From the NCBI GenBank assembly GCA_037045455.1, contig JBAOIN010000005.1, positions 1 through 64,000 of the forward strand: a stretch of 64,000 nt of DNA, written 5' to 3'. This document shows, one piece after another, positions 44,457 to 52,695 of the stretch. Position numbers and translations under genes: made by a program. Source of the DNA: JADKAV01 sp037045455 (GTDB lineage: Bacteria; Actinomycetota; Actinomycetes; S36-B12; UBA10799). How positions within the stretch are numbered: position 1 is the stretch's first letter; every line of letters begins with the position of its first letter. The notes beneath the pieces are model-generated. The model was not told the origin of the DNA and did not search any database. It saw only the letters and a list, made by a program, of their open reading frames with translations.

Positions 44457-45365
44457 GTGGATCCCTTTGGCGAGCAGAAGTTGCTGGAAGCCGGGCAGGG
44501 CTACGTCCGTCTGACCGACCGGGCCGTGCTGGCCGTGACCGGCAGCGACCGGATTCCCTGGCTGGACTCGCTGACCTCACACCGGATCGTCGCCGGGGGA
44601 AGTTCGCAGGCGCTGGTCCTGGATCCGCACGGGCATGTCGAGTACGACCTGCACGTGGTGGACGAGGCCGATACGACGTGGCTGATCGTGGCGGCGGGGA
44701 CCCAACTGCAGCAGTACCTGGATTCCATGCGATTCCTGATGGATGTCGCAGTCACGCCGGTTGAACAGGATGTCTACTGGGTGCCTGTGCGGGAGGCTGT
44801 GCCCGGGCACCCGACCTGGCTCATTCCTACGGAGTTCGCTGGGCTTGGTGTCACCGAGTCGGGCGCGGACCGCGGTGGTGACGCGAGCAAGTACGTCCCC
44901 CACCGACCAGCGGCGTTCGTCGGGGCCGAGGTGATCGGGTGGCACCCGGACGGCCCGGAGTGCAGCCGCTGGGCCTACGACGCTCTGCGGATCGCCGCGG
45001 GCGTGCCGGAAGTCGGTGCGGACACAGACGCCCGCAGCCTGCCCCACGAGCTCGGGCTGATCGGTCCGGCCGTGCACCTGGCGAAAGGCTGCTACCGGGG
45101 GCAGGAAACGGTTGCCCGCTTGCACAACATGGGCCGGCCGCCACGACGCCTGGTACTCGCCCATTTCGACGGCGCCCTACCCGATCCGGGGGCCGACGTG
45201 CTGCGCGACGACAAAGTCGTTGGCACAGTAGGAACAGTCGCCCACCATTACGAACTCGGGCCGATCGGCTTGGCCGTCGTCAAGCGGTCGGTTCCGGTCG
45301 AAGCGGAACTACAGGCCGGCGGGATCGCCCTGGCCCAGGAGGAGATCGTCAATGCCCAACTCTGA
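44457..45365 (+). CDS. ygfZ: YgfZ/GcvT-like folate-binding protein
   Basis: Tetrahydrofolate-dependent Fe-S cluster maintenance protein of 302 residues, a GcvT paralogue. The YgfZ signature KGCYRGQETVAR with the conserved cysteine is present, after a GcvT-like N-terminal domain (LTDRAVLAVTGSDRIPWLDSLTSHRI) and before a beta domain (GTVGTVAHHYELGPIGLAVVKR). The GTG at 44457 opens DPFGEQKLLEAGQGYVRL. Its end overlaps the mycoredoxin gene by 14 nt. It follows nur. Confidence 0.92.
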   Translation: MDPFGEQKLLEAGQGYVRLTDRAVLAVTGSDRIPWLDSLTSHRIVAGGSSQALVLDPHGHVEYDLHVVDEADTTWLIVAAGTQLQQYLDSMRFLMDVAVTPVEQDVYWVPVREAVPGHPTWLIPTEFAGLGVTESGADRGGDASKYVPHRPAAFVGAEVIGWHPDGPECSRWAYDALRIAAGVPEVGADTDARSLPHELGLIGPAVHLAKGCYRGQETVARLHNMGRPPRRLVLAHFDGALPDPGADVLRDDKVVGTVGTVAHHYELGPIGLAVVKRSVPVEAELQAGGIALAQEEIVNAQL

Positions 45366-45597
45366 TGGCGTCACCATGTACACCACGACGTGGTGTGGCT
45401 ACTGCGTGCGGTTGAAGTCGCAGATGCAGCGCGAGGGGATCGCCTTCGACGAGGTGAACATCGAGCGCGACGAGACTGCCGCCCAGTTCGTCGGATCGGT
45501 CAACGGCGGGAACCACGTGGTGCCCACGGTGCTGTTGCCGGACGGTTCCACGTTGACCAATCCGAGCATTCACGAACTCAAGGCCGCGCTGAGCTGA
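45352..45597 (+). CDS. mrx1: Mycoredoxin (Mrx1-like glutaredoxin)
   Basis: Single-domain glutaredoxin-fold protein of 81 residues with the mycoredoxin active site WCGYC (Cys15, Cys18), followed by NHVVPTVLLPDGSTLTNPS. Mrx1 reduces mycothiol mixed disulfides, so this is consistent with mshD 4 kb away. It overlaps ygfZ by 14 nt. The stop lies 34 nt from the convergent sodN stop. Confidence 0.92.
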   Translation: MPNSDGVTMYTTTWCGYCVRLKSQMQREGIAFDEVNIERDETAAQFVGSVNGGNHVVPTVLLPDGSTLTNPSIHELKAALS

Positions 45598-45631
45598 GAG
45601 TGTTTCGCCGCGTCAACCTGGGCCGGAATTC

Positions 45632-46054
45632 TCAGGCTGGCGGGTAGACACCCATCTGCTTGGCCTTGTCGGTCTGCCAGAAGATATCGGCGATCTCGTC
45701 GATGTAGGCGACCAACTGTTCTCCGGCAGCCGGGTCCACGGTCTTCTTGGCCTCTCCGGCCTGGTGGATGGCCTTCCAGAACAGCTCGTGCAGGTTCGGG
45801 AACTGCGCGAAGTGCTCCGGGGCGAAGAAGTCGGCCCACAGCACCATGAGGTGGTGCTTGGCCAGCTCGGCGCGCTCCTCCTTGATGGCGATGGCGCGGG
45901 CGCGGAAGACCTCGTCGTCGGACTCCTGGTACTTCTTGGCCGACTTGAGGACCGACAGCGCCTCGATCTTGGCCTGCGCGGGGTCGTACACACCGCAGTA
46001 CAGATCGCAGTGGGCGTGGGCGACGGTAGCGGAGGCGAACAACCTGCCGAGCAT
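45632..46054 (-). CDS. sodN: Nickel superoxide dismutase SodN, altered nickel hook
   Basis: NiSOD precursor of 140 residues. The leader LGRLFASATVAHA is removed so that mature His1 begins the nickel hook HCDLYCGVYDPAQAK. His1, Cys2, Cys6, Asp3 and Tyr9 are all present, but position 5, normally Pro in the HCxxPCGxY motif, is Tyr (codon TAC). The four-helix body (EALSVLKSAKKYQES, then HHLMVLWADFFAPEHF) is normal. The ATG follows GAAGGAG. It is divergent from sodX with 50 nt between starts, and convergent with mycoredoxin. Leader processing by SodX is known for the family. Confidence 0.94.
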   Translation of the reverse strand: MLGRLFASATVAHAHCDLYCGVYDPAQAKIEALSVLKSAKKYQESDDEVFRARAIAIKEERAELAKHHLMVLWADFFAPEHFAQFPNLHELFWKAIHQAGEAKKTVDPAAGEQLVAYIDEIADIFWQTDKAKQMGVYPPA

Positions 46055-46104
46055 GGGCTACTCCTTCATAGATGGGCTTCCTTAGGTGACCCTACAATCT
46101 TGCA

Positions 46105-46404
46105 GTGCCCATCCATAAGGGGATGATCCGCCGCTTCGTGGTAGCTGACCGTTCGATGGAACCCACACTGCGCGCCGGGCAGGGCTTGCTGGCCACCCGC
46201 CTTGGCCGTGCGAAGCCCGGACAACTGCGCTGCTTTCAGCGCGGCGACCTGTGGCTGGTCAAGCGCGTCAGCGAGGTTCACCCCGACGGACGAATGACGG
46301 TGACCGCCGACAATCCCGACGGGACCGACTCCCGGCACTTCGGCGCCGTGTCGCAGGCGGGGAGTTACCGGGTGCTGGTCGCCATACCGCTACGGCTGAT
46401 GTGA
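46105..46404 (+). CDS. sodX: SodX-type S24/S26 peptidase (NiSOD leader peptidase)
   Basis: Signal-peptidase-like protein of 99 residues. The catalytic serine lies in DRSMEPTLRAGQGLL (Ser17) and the lysine in LWLVKRVSE (Lys53). DNPDGTDSRHFG is the family's later motif. There is no membrane anchor, which fits a cytoplasmic NiSOD-maturation peptidase rather than a general signal peptidase. GTG at 46105 is taken as the start; an ATG at 46123 is possible. It is divergent from sodN, so the pair forms a complete NiSOD maturation unit. Confidence 0.88.
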   Translation: MPIHKGMIRRFVVADRSMEPTLRAGQGLLATRLGRAKPGQLRCFQRGDLWLVKRVSEVHPDGRMTVTADNPDGTDSRHFGAVSQAGSYRVLVAIPLRLM

Positions 46405-46476
46405 TCGGGATCCTTCTCACCAGTGACGTCCGATTCGATCGCCCGTAGACTCGCAGGCACGCGTGAGGAGGCCGGC

Positions 46477-48546
46477 GTGACGCACACCCGCCCGGACAGC
46501 GACTGGTATCGAGACCTGTCGCTTATGGCCGGTGACGTCTTCTACGTGATGCGCACAGCACCGGATCAGGGTCTGGAGTTCATGACCGACAGCGTGCTCG
46601 ACGTCCTGGGTTACTCGGCGCAGCAGATGTGCGACGGCGGCCTGGACTTCATGCTGTCCATCGCCGATCCGCGCGACGCCGACGACCTCCTGCACGCGGT
46701 TTCGATCGCGCCCGGTGAGTCGCACTACCTGGAGATGCGCTGGCAGCATGCCACCGGCCGTGTGGTGGTGGCCCAGCACTGGATGCGCAAGGTCGTGCGT
46801 CCGGATGGGTCGGAGGCGATTGAGGGCAACACCCGCGAAGTGACGGCGTTGCGGCTGCTGGAATCGGAGCTACGTGAGTCCGAAGACCGCTTCCGCAATG
46901 CGATGGAGCACGCGGCCATCGGCATGTGTCTGGTCTCCCCCGCCGGTCAGTTCCTGGGAGTCAACCAGGCGTTGTGCGAGTTGCTCGACCGCGACGAGGT
47001 GACCTTGCGCGACACCACCTGGCAGACCCTGACCCACCCGGGCGATCTGCACACTGACGTCTCGCTGGTCGATGACGTCCTGTCCGGCCGGCGGGACTCC
47101 TACCGGCTGTTGAAGCGGTTCCTGCGTCCGGATCAAACGGTCGTCTGGGGGGACATCTCGGTGTCGTGCGTGCGCGATGAGGGAGGGCGGGCGCGCTATC
47201 TGGTGACACAGATCGTCGACGTCTCTGCTCAGATGGAGGTCGAACAGGCGCTGCGCGACTCGGAGGCGCAGTATCGCCGCAGCGAGGCCGCCGCGCAGGC
47301 CGACCGCGCTCGGCTGCAGGCCGTCATGGACGCGATGGTCGACCCGCACTTCCTGATCGGCCCCATCCGGGATGGCGCGGGGGAAATCGTCGACTTTCGC
47401 CTCAAGGAAGCCAACGATGCTGCACTGGCCCATACCGGCATCACACGCGAGCAGATCCTCGACGTCACATTGCAGCGGATGCCAGGGCACGGTGAGCCGT
47501 TCATCGACAAGTTCGCCCGAGCGATCGAGACCGGCGAGGCACTGGTCGAGGACGCGGCCATCTTCATCAGTCCGCGACATCCAGACGTCGTCCGGCGATT
47601 CGACATCCGGGCAGTGCGGGTCGGTGACGACCTCAGCCTGACCATGCGCGACGTGACGCAGCGCGAGGAGGCCGCCAAGCTCATCGCCGATTCCCAGGAG
47701 CGCTACCGCCTGCTCGCCGAGAACGCCACGGACATGATCTTCCGGCTCGACCTGCACGGCATCGTCGAGTGGGTTTCGCAGGGAGTGACCCCGATCCTTG
47801 GCGGATCTGCGGAGTCCTACCTGGGCCGCGACATCATCAACCTCGTCGCGCCAGTCGACCGGGAGTCCGGGCTCGCCGCGTTCCGCGAGGCCCGGGACGG
47901 ACTGCGCTCCACGATGCGGCTGCGACTGCTCGACAGCGCCGGTCATCCCCGCTGGATCGAAGCCAACCTGCGCGTGGTCACCGGCGCCGACGGCGTCGTG
48001 CACTTCGTTGGTGGGTGCCGTGACATCCAGACCGAGATGGAGGCGCTGGCCGAACTCGACCGGCGGGCTCGCACCGATCAGCTGACGGGACTGTTCAACC
48101 GGGATGAGGCGCTCACCCGGTTGCGGATTCTGCTGTCCAGCGAACGCGGTGGACCGGTCGCCGTGGCGTTCTGCGACGTCGACGCGTTCAAGCAGGTCAA
48201 CGACTCGCTGGGCCATGCCGCGGGGGACGCCCTGCTGGTCGAGACGGCCCGTCGGATCCGGGGCATCGTGCGCGACGGTGACGTCATCGCCAGGGTCGGC
48301 GGGGACGAGATCCTGGTCGTGCTGCCCGGCGTTCACACCCTGGAGCACGCCCTGCTCATCGGCGAGAAACTGCGCAACTGCCTTCACGATCCGGTCGAGA
48401 CCGAGACTGGGACAGTGCGGTCGACCCTGAGTGTGGGCATCACGGTGGCGCTGCCCGGCGAGGACGCCGAGGACGTCACCTCCCGCGCGGACGCAGCCAT
48501 GTACAAGGCCAAGCAGGCCGGGCGAGACCGGGTCATGGGGGCCTAG
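46477..48546 (+). CDS. Multi-PAS diguanylate cyclase
   Basis: Soluble signalling protein of 689 residues. The GTG at 46477 follows GAGGAGG by five bases. Four PAS-like domains lie in order (about 20-130, 140-255, 280-410 and 425-540), each with PAS/PAC patterns such as AIGMCLVSPAGQFLGVNQALCELL. A GGDEF domain follows (RTDQLTGLFNRDEALTRLR). The active site is GGDEI (608-612), a tolerated GGDEF variant, and the inhibitory site RDGD (599-602) is five residues upstream. Cyclic-di-GMP synthesis is expected. There is no EAL domain. The stop is 7 nt from the convergent chrA stop. Confidence 0.9.
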   Translation: MTHTRPDSDWYRDLSLMAGDVFYVMRTAPDQGLEFMTDSVLDVLGYSAQQMCDGGLDFMLSIADPRDADDLLHAVSIAPGESHYLEMRWQHATGRVVVAQHWMRKVVRPDGSEAIEGNTREVTALRLLESELRESEDRFRNAMEHAAIGMCLVSPAGQFLGVNQALCELLDRDEVTLRDTTWQTLTHPGDLHTDVSLVDDVLSGRRDSYRLLKRFLRPDQTVVWGDISVSCVRDEGGRARYLVTQIVDVSAQMEVEQALRDSEAQYRRSEAAAQADRARLQAVMDAMVDPHFLIGPIRDGAGEIVDFRLKEANDAALAHTGITREQILDVTLQRMPGHGEPFIDKFARAIETGEALVEDAAIFISPRHPDVVRRFDIRAVRVGDDLSLTMRDVTQREEAAKLIADSQERYRLLAENATDMIFRLDLHGIVEWVSQGVTPILGGSAESYLGRDIINLVAPVDRESGLAAFREARDGLRSTMRLRLLDSAGHPRWIEANLRVVTGADGVVHFVGGCRDIQTEMEALAELDRRARTDQLTGLFNRDEALTRLRILLSSERGGPVAVAFCDVDAFKQVNDSLGHAAGDALLVETARRIRGIVRDGDVIARVGGDEILVVLPGVHTLEHALLIGEKLRNCLHDPVETETGTVRSTLSVGITVALPGEDAEDVTSRADAAMYKAKQAGRDRVMGA

Positions 48547-48553
48547 CGCCCAC

Positions 48554-49836
48554 TCACCGCCAGATCGAGACCAAGGCCCCAGCAGCCGCGACCACCAGTA
48601 ACACCCGCCACGTGGGCCAGTTGCGCATCACCAGCAACGCCGGCAACCACGGCCAGCGCGACAGCGACCCAGTCGAGGGTGTTCACCACCGGCACCGTCA
48701 TGGTGAACGGACCGCTGTCGATGGTCCGGGTGTCGAAGAACGTGTGCAGCGCGAACCAGGCGGCAAGATTGGCGATGACCCCCACCACGGCCGCACTCAC
48801 CGCCGTCAACGCGTCGTGCAAGCCGCGGTTGTGCCGCAGGGCCTCGACGTAGGGTGCGCCCGCGAAGATGAACATGAAGCACGGCAGGAAGATGACCCAC
48901 AACGTCACCACCGCCCCCAGGACTCCGGCCACCAGCGGCGGCAGCGTGCCCGGCGCGTCAAACGCGGCGAGGAAGCCCACGAACTGCAGGACGAGGATCA
49001 GTGGACCGGGGGTGGTCTCGGCCAGGCCGAGCCCGGTCGTCATGTCGGCAGTGGAAATCCAGCCGAAGTTCTGCACGGCTTGTTGAGCGACGTAGGTCAG
49101 GGCGGCGTAGGCACCACCGAAACTCAGCAGCGCAGTCTTGGAGAACAGCACTGCGATCTGCGCCAGGACATGATCAGCCCCGAGACCGGCGAGCAGCAGA
49201 CCGACCAGGCCGAGCCACAGAACCAGGCAGAACAGCTGCCGCGACCAGCGCGCGACGGGCTGCCGGCTGCGGTACGGCCTCGTCCTCGTCGGGCACCCAG
49301 TGCTCGGCCGGCCCCCGGCCCATCAGCCACCCCACCAGGCCGGCAGCGATGATCACGATCGGGAAGGGCACTGCCAAGAAGAACAGCGCCCCGAAGGCAG
49401 CCACCGCCAGCATCACGAGCCGGGTCGAGCGCAGCGTCCGCCGCCCCACTCGGATCAGGGCTTGGACGACGATCGCAACCACTGCCGCTTGCAAGCCGAA
49501 CAGCAGACCCGCGACCCACGACACTTCGCCGTAGACCGCATACACAACCGAGAGGCCGAGCATGACCACTGCGCCCGGCAGGATGAACAGCAGCCCCGCG
49601 ACCAGCCCCCCGCGAATCCCGTTGAGCAACCATCCGACGTACGTGGCCAGTTGCTGCGCCTCCGGACCGGGCAGCAACATACAGAAGTTGAGCGCGTGCA
49701 GGAACCGCCGCTCACTGATCCAGCCGCGCTCGTCCACGACCTCCCGGTGCATCACAGCGATCTGGCCGGCAGGGCCGCCGAAGCTGTTCAGTCCGACATA
49801 GGTCCAGACCCGGGCGGCCTCGCGCAAGGTGGGCAC
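48554..49836 (-). CDS. chrA: Chromate transporter ChrA, two-domain form (frameshifted)
   Basis: CHR-superfamily transporter of about 425 residues. The N-half has VGLNSFGGPAGQIAVMHREVVDERGWISE and the C-half FSKTALLSFGGAYAALTYVAQQAV plus ETTPGPLILVLQFVGF, the two mirrored domains of long-chain ChrA. The frame changes near 49270-49280, within the hydrophilic linker, and again near 48640, after which LVMRNWPTWRVLLVVAAAG leads to a stop at 48554. A single indel explains each. Members export chromate or move sulfate or related anions. It is convergent with the PAS-GGDEF gene. Confidence 0.88.
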
Positions 49837-49869
49837 TCAGGCAGCCTATGGCCGCCGGGCGTGCGAGAA

Positions 49870-50451
49870 CTACGGGCTCGGGGTGCTGGTGACCGTTGAG
49901 GTCTCCGTGGCTGTCGCCGTCGCCGTGGACGTCGACGTCTGAGTGGCCGTGGCCGTCTCGGTCACCGTCTTGGTCGGCCGCGGTGAGGGGCTCTCCGTGA
50001 CGGTCTCGGTGGCGGTCGGGGTCTTCGAGGGCTCAGGCTGCGCGTCGCCGCCGCTGGTGAGGAACCACACCAGCCCGGCCAGCACCACCAACGCCGCAAG
50101 AACCGCCGCGACGATCCAGCCCGCGGACGACCTCTTCTCCACCACTGGCTCGATCTCGGCCCACTCCAGATACACCACGGAACCCCGCGGGACCCAGGTT
50201 CCGGGCATAGGGCTCTGACCAGTCACGTGAGTGGCCGGCTGGCCAGGTGCGGGCGGCTGGCCTGTGAACGTTGCAGGCACCTGACCCCACTGGCTGGGTA
50301 CGCCGGGCACTGGCTGGCCGGGCGCTGCCTGGGCCTGGAAGTTCGGCGCCAGTCCGGCTTGTCCGACGATGTTGAACGCGACCTCGGGGCTCAACCCCAC
50401 GGCCTGCGGGACCTGCACACTGTCGATCGGCTGCTGCGGCCACGTCGTCAT
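49870..50451 (-). CDS. PASTA-like membrane protein with Thr-rich tail
   Basis: Membrane protein of about 193 residues. Residues 10-100 contain PASTA-like sequence (VQVPQAVGLSPEVAFNIVGQAGL, then GTWVPRGSVVYLEW). A single membrane helix follows (GWIVAAVLAALVVLAGLVWFL, about 112-132), then a tail of Thr, Ser, Glu and Pro repeats (TETVTES, TATATET). There is no N-terminal signal peptide, and the helix is preceded by KRSS, so the PASTA part would be cytoplasmic and the tail outside, the reverse of PknB-type proteins. The start is uncertain: GTG at 50460 or ATG at 50451. Confidence 0.75.
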   Translation of the reverse strand: MTTWPQQPIDSVQVPQAVGLSPEVAFNIVGQAGLAPNFQAQAAPGQPVPGVPSQWGQVPATFTGQPPAPGQPATHVTGQSPMPGTWVPRGSVVYLEWAEIEPVVEKRSSAGWIVAAVLAALVVLAGLVWFLTSGGDAQPEPSKTPTATETVTESPSPRPTKTVTETATATQTSTSTATATATETSTVTSTPSP

Positions 50452-50526
50452 GAACGGCACCGTACCGCCTGCGGTGCGTCATTGCGGCGCTCAGACAACC
50501 GCGGCGGGCCAGGCGTCGCGATCCGG

Positions 50527-50739
50527 TTACCGCCGGTGGGCCAGGAAGTAGGCGATCGGCCCCACTGGTTGCACGAACAGGGCCATCCCCCAGACGACCT
50601 TGCGCCCGTGCACCTGCTCGGCGGGCCGCCTGATCAGGTCGACCATCGCGGCGGTGGTGAGCACGACCTCGACGGCAGCCAATCCCGTGAGGGCCACCTG
50701 CTGGCCACCGCTCAAATCCGACCACTTGCGGTTGCTCAT
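50527..50739 (-). CDS. PLDc_N-domain small membrane protein
   Basis: Protein of 70 residues with two hydrophobic segments. The pattern VVLTTAAMVDLIRRP ... VVWGMALFVQPVGPIAYFLAHRR matches the phospholipase D N-terminal-type membrane domain (PLDc_N), with its W-x-P-x-G-P-x-x-Y-F core. Such proteins are small membrane proteins of unknown function, not active phospholipases. It overlaps the upstream basic-tail protein gene by 4 nt (ATGA). Confidence 0.82.
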   Translation of the reverse strand: MSNRKWSDLSGGQQVALTGLAAVEVVLTTAAMVDLIRRPAEQVHGRKVVWGMALFVQPVGPIAYFLAHRR

Positions 50740-51248
50740 CGCGCGTCCCGCTTCGCCTGCCGGCGGGCACCGGTGGCCCGGGTGCTGGCGCGCTGCTTGG
50801 TCGTGCGCGGGGACCTCAGAGCAGCGTCACCGCGCTTGGCCGGCTTCGTCGCGCGCGGCGCTTTGGGTTGGGGCGCGGCCGCTGCCGGCTTCTGCCCGGC
50901 CTTGGCCGCCTTCGCTGCTGCCAGCCGCTCGGCCTTGAGCTCATCGGCAGCCTGCTTGGCCAGCGCACCCAACCGCCGGCTCACCCGGGCCAGCGCATCC
51001 TCAAACACCTCGGCCTTGTCCCGTCCGGCTTGATTCTTGCCGTACGCCTTGCCCCGCCCGCCAGCCGTGCGCACGCGCTCGGCACCACCCCGGCGGTACA
51101 TGCCGGTGTACTTGTTGCGTGCCCGGCGGATGCGGTTGTGCAACTCGGCGACGGCGTCCTCGTCCAGGCCAGCCATGGCGTGGGTGGTGGTCTCCAAAAC
51201 GAGCATTCGCTCAGGGTCGGTGAGGATGGCCAGTTGGGACTTCTGCAT
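50736..51248 (-). CDS. Hypothetical protein with histone-H1-like basic tail
   Basis: Protein of 170 residues. The N-terminal half (QLAILTDPERMLVLETTTHAMAGLDEDAV) is helical, with a Gly/Arg-rich central segment (YRRGGAERVRTAGGRGKAYGKN). The C-terminal 60 residues are Lys/Ala/Pro-rich (KAAKAGQKPAAAAPQPKAP ... RQAKRDAR), resembling H1-like tails of actinobacterial nucleoid proteins. A nucleic-acid-binding role is inferred from composition only. It is translationally coupled to the PLDc_N gene and divergent from pit. Confidence 0.75.
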   Translation of the reverse strand: MQKSQLAILTDPERMLVLETTTHAMAGLDEDAVAELHNRIRRARNKYTGMYRRGGAERVRTAGGRGKAYGKNQAGRDKAEVFEDALARVSRRLGALAKQAADELKAERLAAAKAAKAGQKPAAAAPQPKAPRATKPAKRGDAALRSPRTTKQRASTRATGARRQAKRDAR

Positions 51249-51280
51249 GCCGTCAGATTATCGGAAACGATCAGTGGTAC

Positions 51281-51302
51281 AGAAGGTGAACATGTCGTGA
51301 AC
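51281..51302 (-). promoter_or_regulatory. PHO box-like site upstream of pit
   Basis: On the minus strand GTTCACGACAT is followed directly by GTTCACCTTCT, two 11-nt units each starting GTTCAC. It is the best-conserved pair of the three PHO-box-like sites in the window. It lies 81 nt upstream of the pit start and 33 nt upstream of the divergent hypothetical gene start. Confidence 0.6.
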
Positions 51303-51308
51303 TTCGCC

Positions 51309-51326
51309 CGGCAGGTTTACCTGCCG
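51309..51326. promoter_or_regulatory. Perfect inverted repeat between the PHO box and pit
   Basis: CGGCAGG TTTA CCTGCCG, a 7-bp perfect stem with a 4-nt loop, 57 nt upstream of the pit start. It could be an operator for a second regulator or a leader hairpin. No family is recognised. Confidence 0.35.
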
Positions 51327-51382
51327 TTGTTCCAGCGATCACCATGAAAGTAACTGATTTGTAACGTGGAAGGTATACCCGG

Positions 51383-52568
51383 GTGGACTGGACTCTCATC
51401 ACGATCGCTGTGCTCATCGGCGCGGCCCTCATCTTTGATTTCACCAACGGATTCCACGACGCCGCCAACTCGGTCGGCACCGTCGTCGCCACCCGCGCGC
51501 TGCCGGCGAAGTGGGCTCCCGCGTTCTCCGCGTTCTTCAATTTCGTCGCCCTGTTCGTCGTGGGCACCGCGGTTGCCAGCACGGTAGGCAAGACGGTCAA
51601 GGCGGAATACGCAGGTGAGGCGGTCATCTTCGCCGCCCTCTTCGCGGCGATCGCCTGGAACTACATCACCTGGTACATCGGCATGCCCTCCTCGTCCAGT
51701 CACGCGATCATCGGCGGGCTCGTCGGAGCCGGCTTGGCTGCCGGCGGCATGGCTGCCATCTCGTGGAGCAGCGTGGAGAAGGCGGCCATCGGCATCGTTG
51801 CCAGCCCGTTCGTCGCGTTCACGATCGCGTTCATCCTGATGTATCTGATCTTCGGGATCCAGAAGCTGTTCAAGATGCATGACGACCACTCCGGGGTTCA
51901 AGGGTGTGCAGCTGATTTCGGCCGCTGCCCTGTCCTTCGGCCACGGCGCGAACGACGCGCAGAAGACCATGGGTGTCATCGGGGCGCTGCTGCTGGGAGC
52001 CGGCTACACCGACTTCGCCGCCGACGGCAAGACCATCGTGCTGCCGCTGTGGGTTGAGCTGGCCGCCTACTCCGCGATCGCGCTCGGTACGTTGTGGGGC
52101 GGTTGGAAGATCATCGAGACGATGGGCCTGCGAATCACCACCCTGCACGCCAACTCCGGCGCCGCCGCCAACATCGGCGCTTCGACGGCCATCTTCGGTG
52201 CCACCGCCATGGGCGCCCCGATCTCCACGACGCAGGCCGCCGCCAGCTCCGTGGTCGGTGCGGGTGTCTCCTCCGGCAAGGGCGCGAACTGGAAGGTCGT
52301 CGGCGAGATGGTGCTGGCCTGGGTGCTGACCATCCCGTTCGCCGCCGCGATCTCGTTCGGCATGTACTGGCTGACCCAGTTGCCCACGTTCGGCGCCTGG
52401 ATCGCCGTCGGTGCCGTGGTCATCGCGTTCACCATCTGGGTGGTCAAAGCGATGCGCTCCACCGTTCACGCCGACGACATCATCGCGGAGATCCCCAGCG
52501 AGAAGGAGCTCGGGGAGTTCGACCAGGACCCGACTCCGCACCTGAAGGGCACGCCGCCGGTCGCGTAG
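51383..52568 (+). CDS. pit: Low-affinity inorganic phosphate transporter Pit (one frameshift)
   Basis: Pit-family membrane transporter of about 394 residues. The N-half has DFTNGFHDAANSVGTVVATRALP and the C-half ALSFGHGANDAQKTMGV and ANSGAAANIGASTAIFGATAMGAPISTTQ, the duplicated GANDVAN-like signatures that mark PiT. The frame changes at the GGGG run 51893-51896: removing one G joins KMHDDHSG to FKGVQLISAAALSFGHG. The GTG at 51383 opens DWTLITIAVLIGAAL. A PHO-box-like site upstream suggests PhoP control. No DUF47/PhoU-like partner gene is adjacent. Confidence 0.93.
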
Positions 52569-52610
52569 GCGTTGCTGCTGCCATGGGACTGAGCGGCCGA
52601 AGCGGGTGTA

Positions 52611-52690
52611 CATCCGTTAGACCTTCGACCATCGGTTAGCGACAAATCGGGCAATTCGGCCTAACGGATGTTCGAAGGTCTAACCGATGG
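52611..52690. repeat. ATCSGTKA palindromic element, subfamily D copy 1
   Basis: Left arm ATCCGTTAG and ATCGGTTAG 19 nt apart; right arm inverted ATCGGTTAG and ATCCGTTAG 19 nt apart; loop CGACAAATCGGGCAATTCGGC region. It differs from the copy at 53611-53689 at only four positions over 80 nt. It starts 5 nt after the stop of the DUF559-like gene and 42 nt after the convergent pit stop. Confidence 0.95.
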
Positions 52691-52695
52691 AGGAG

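Noticed and set aside
49870..50451. PknB-type serine/threonine kinase fragment
   Set aside because: Only a PASTA-like stretch is present. There is no kinase domain, and the predicted orientation is opposite to PknB.
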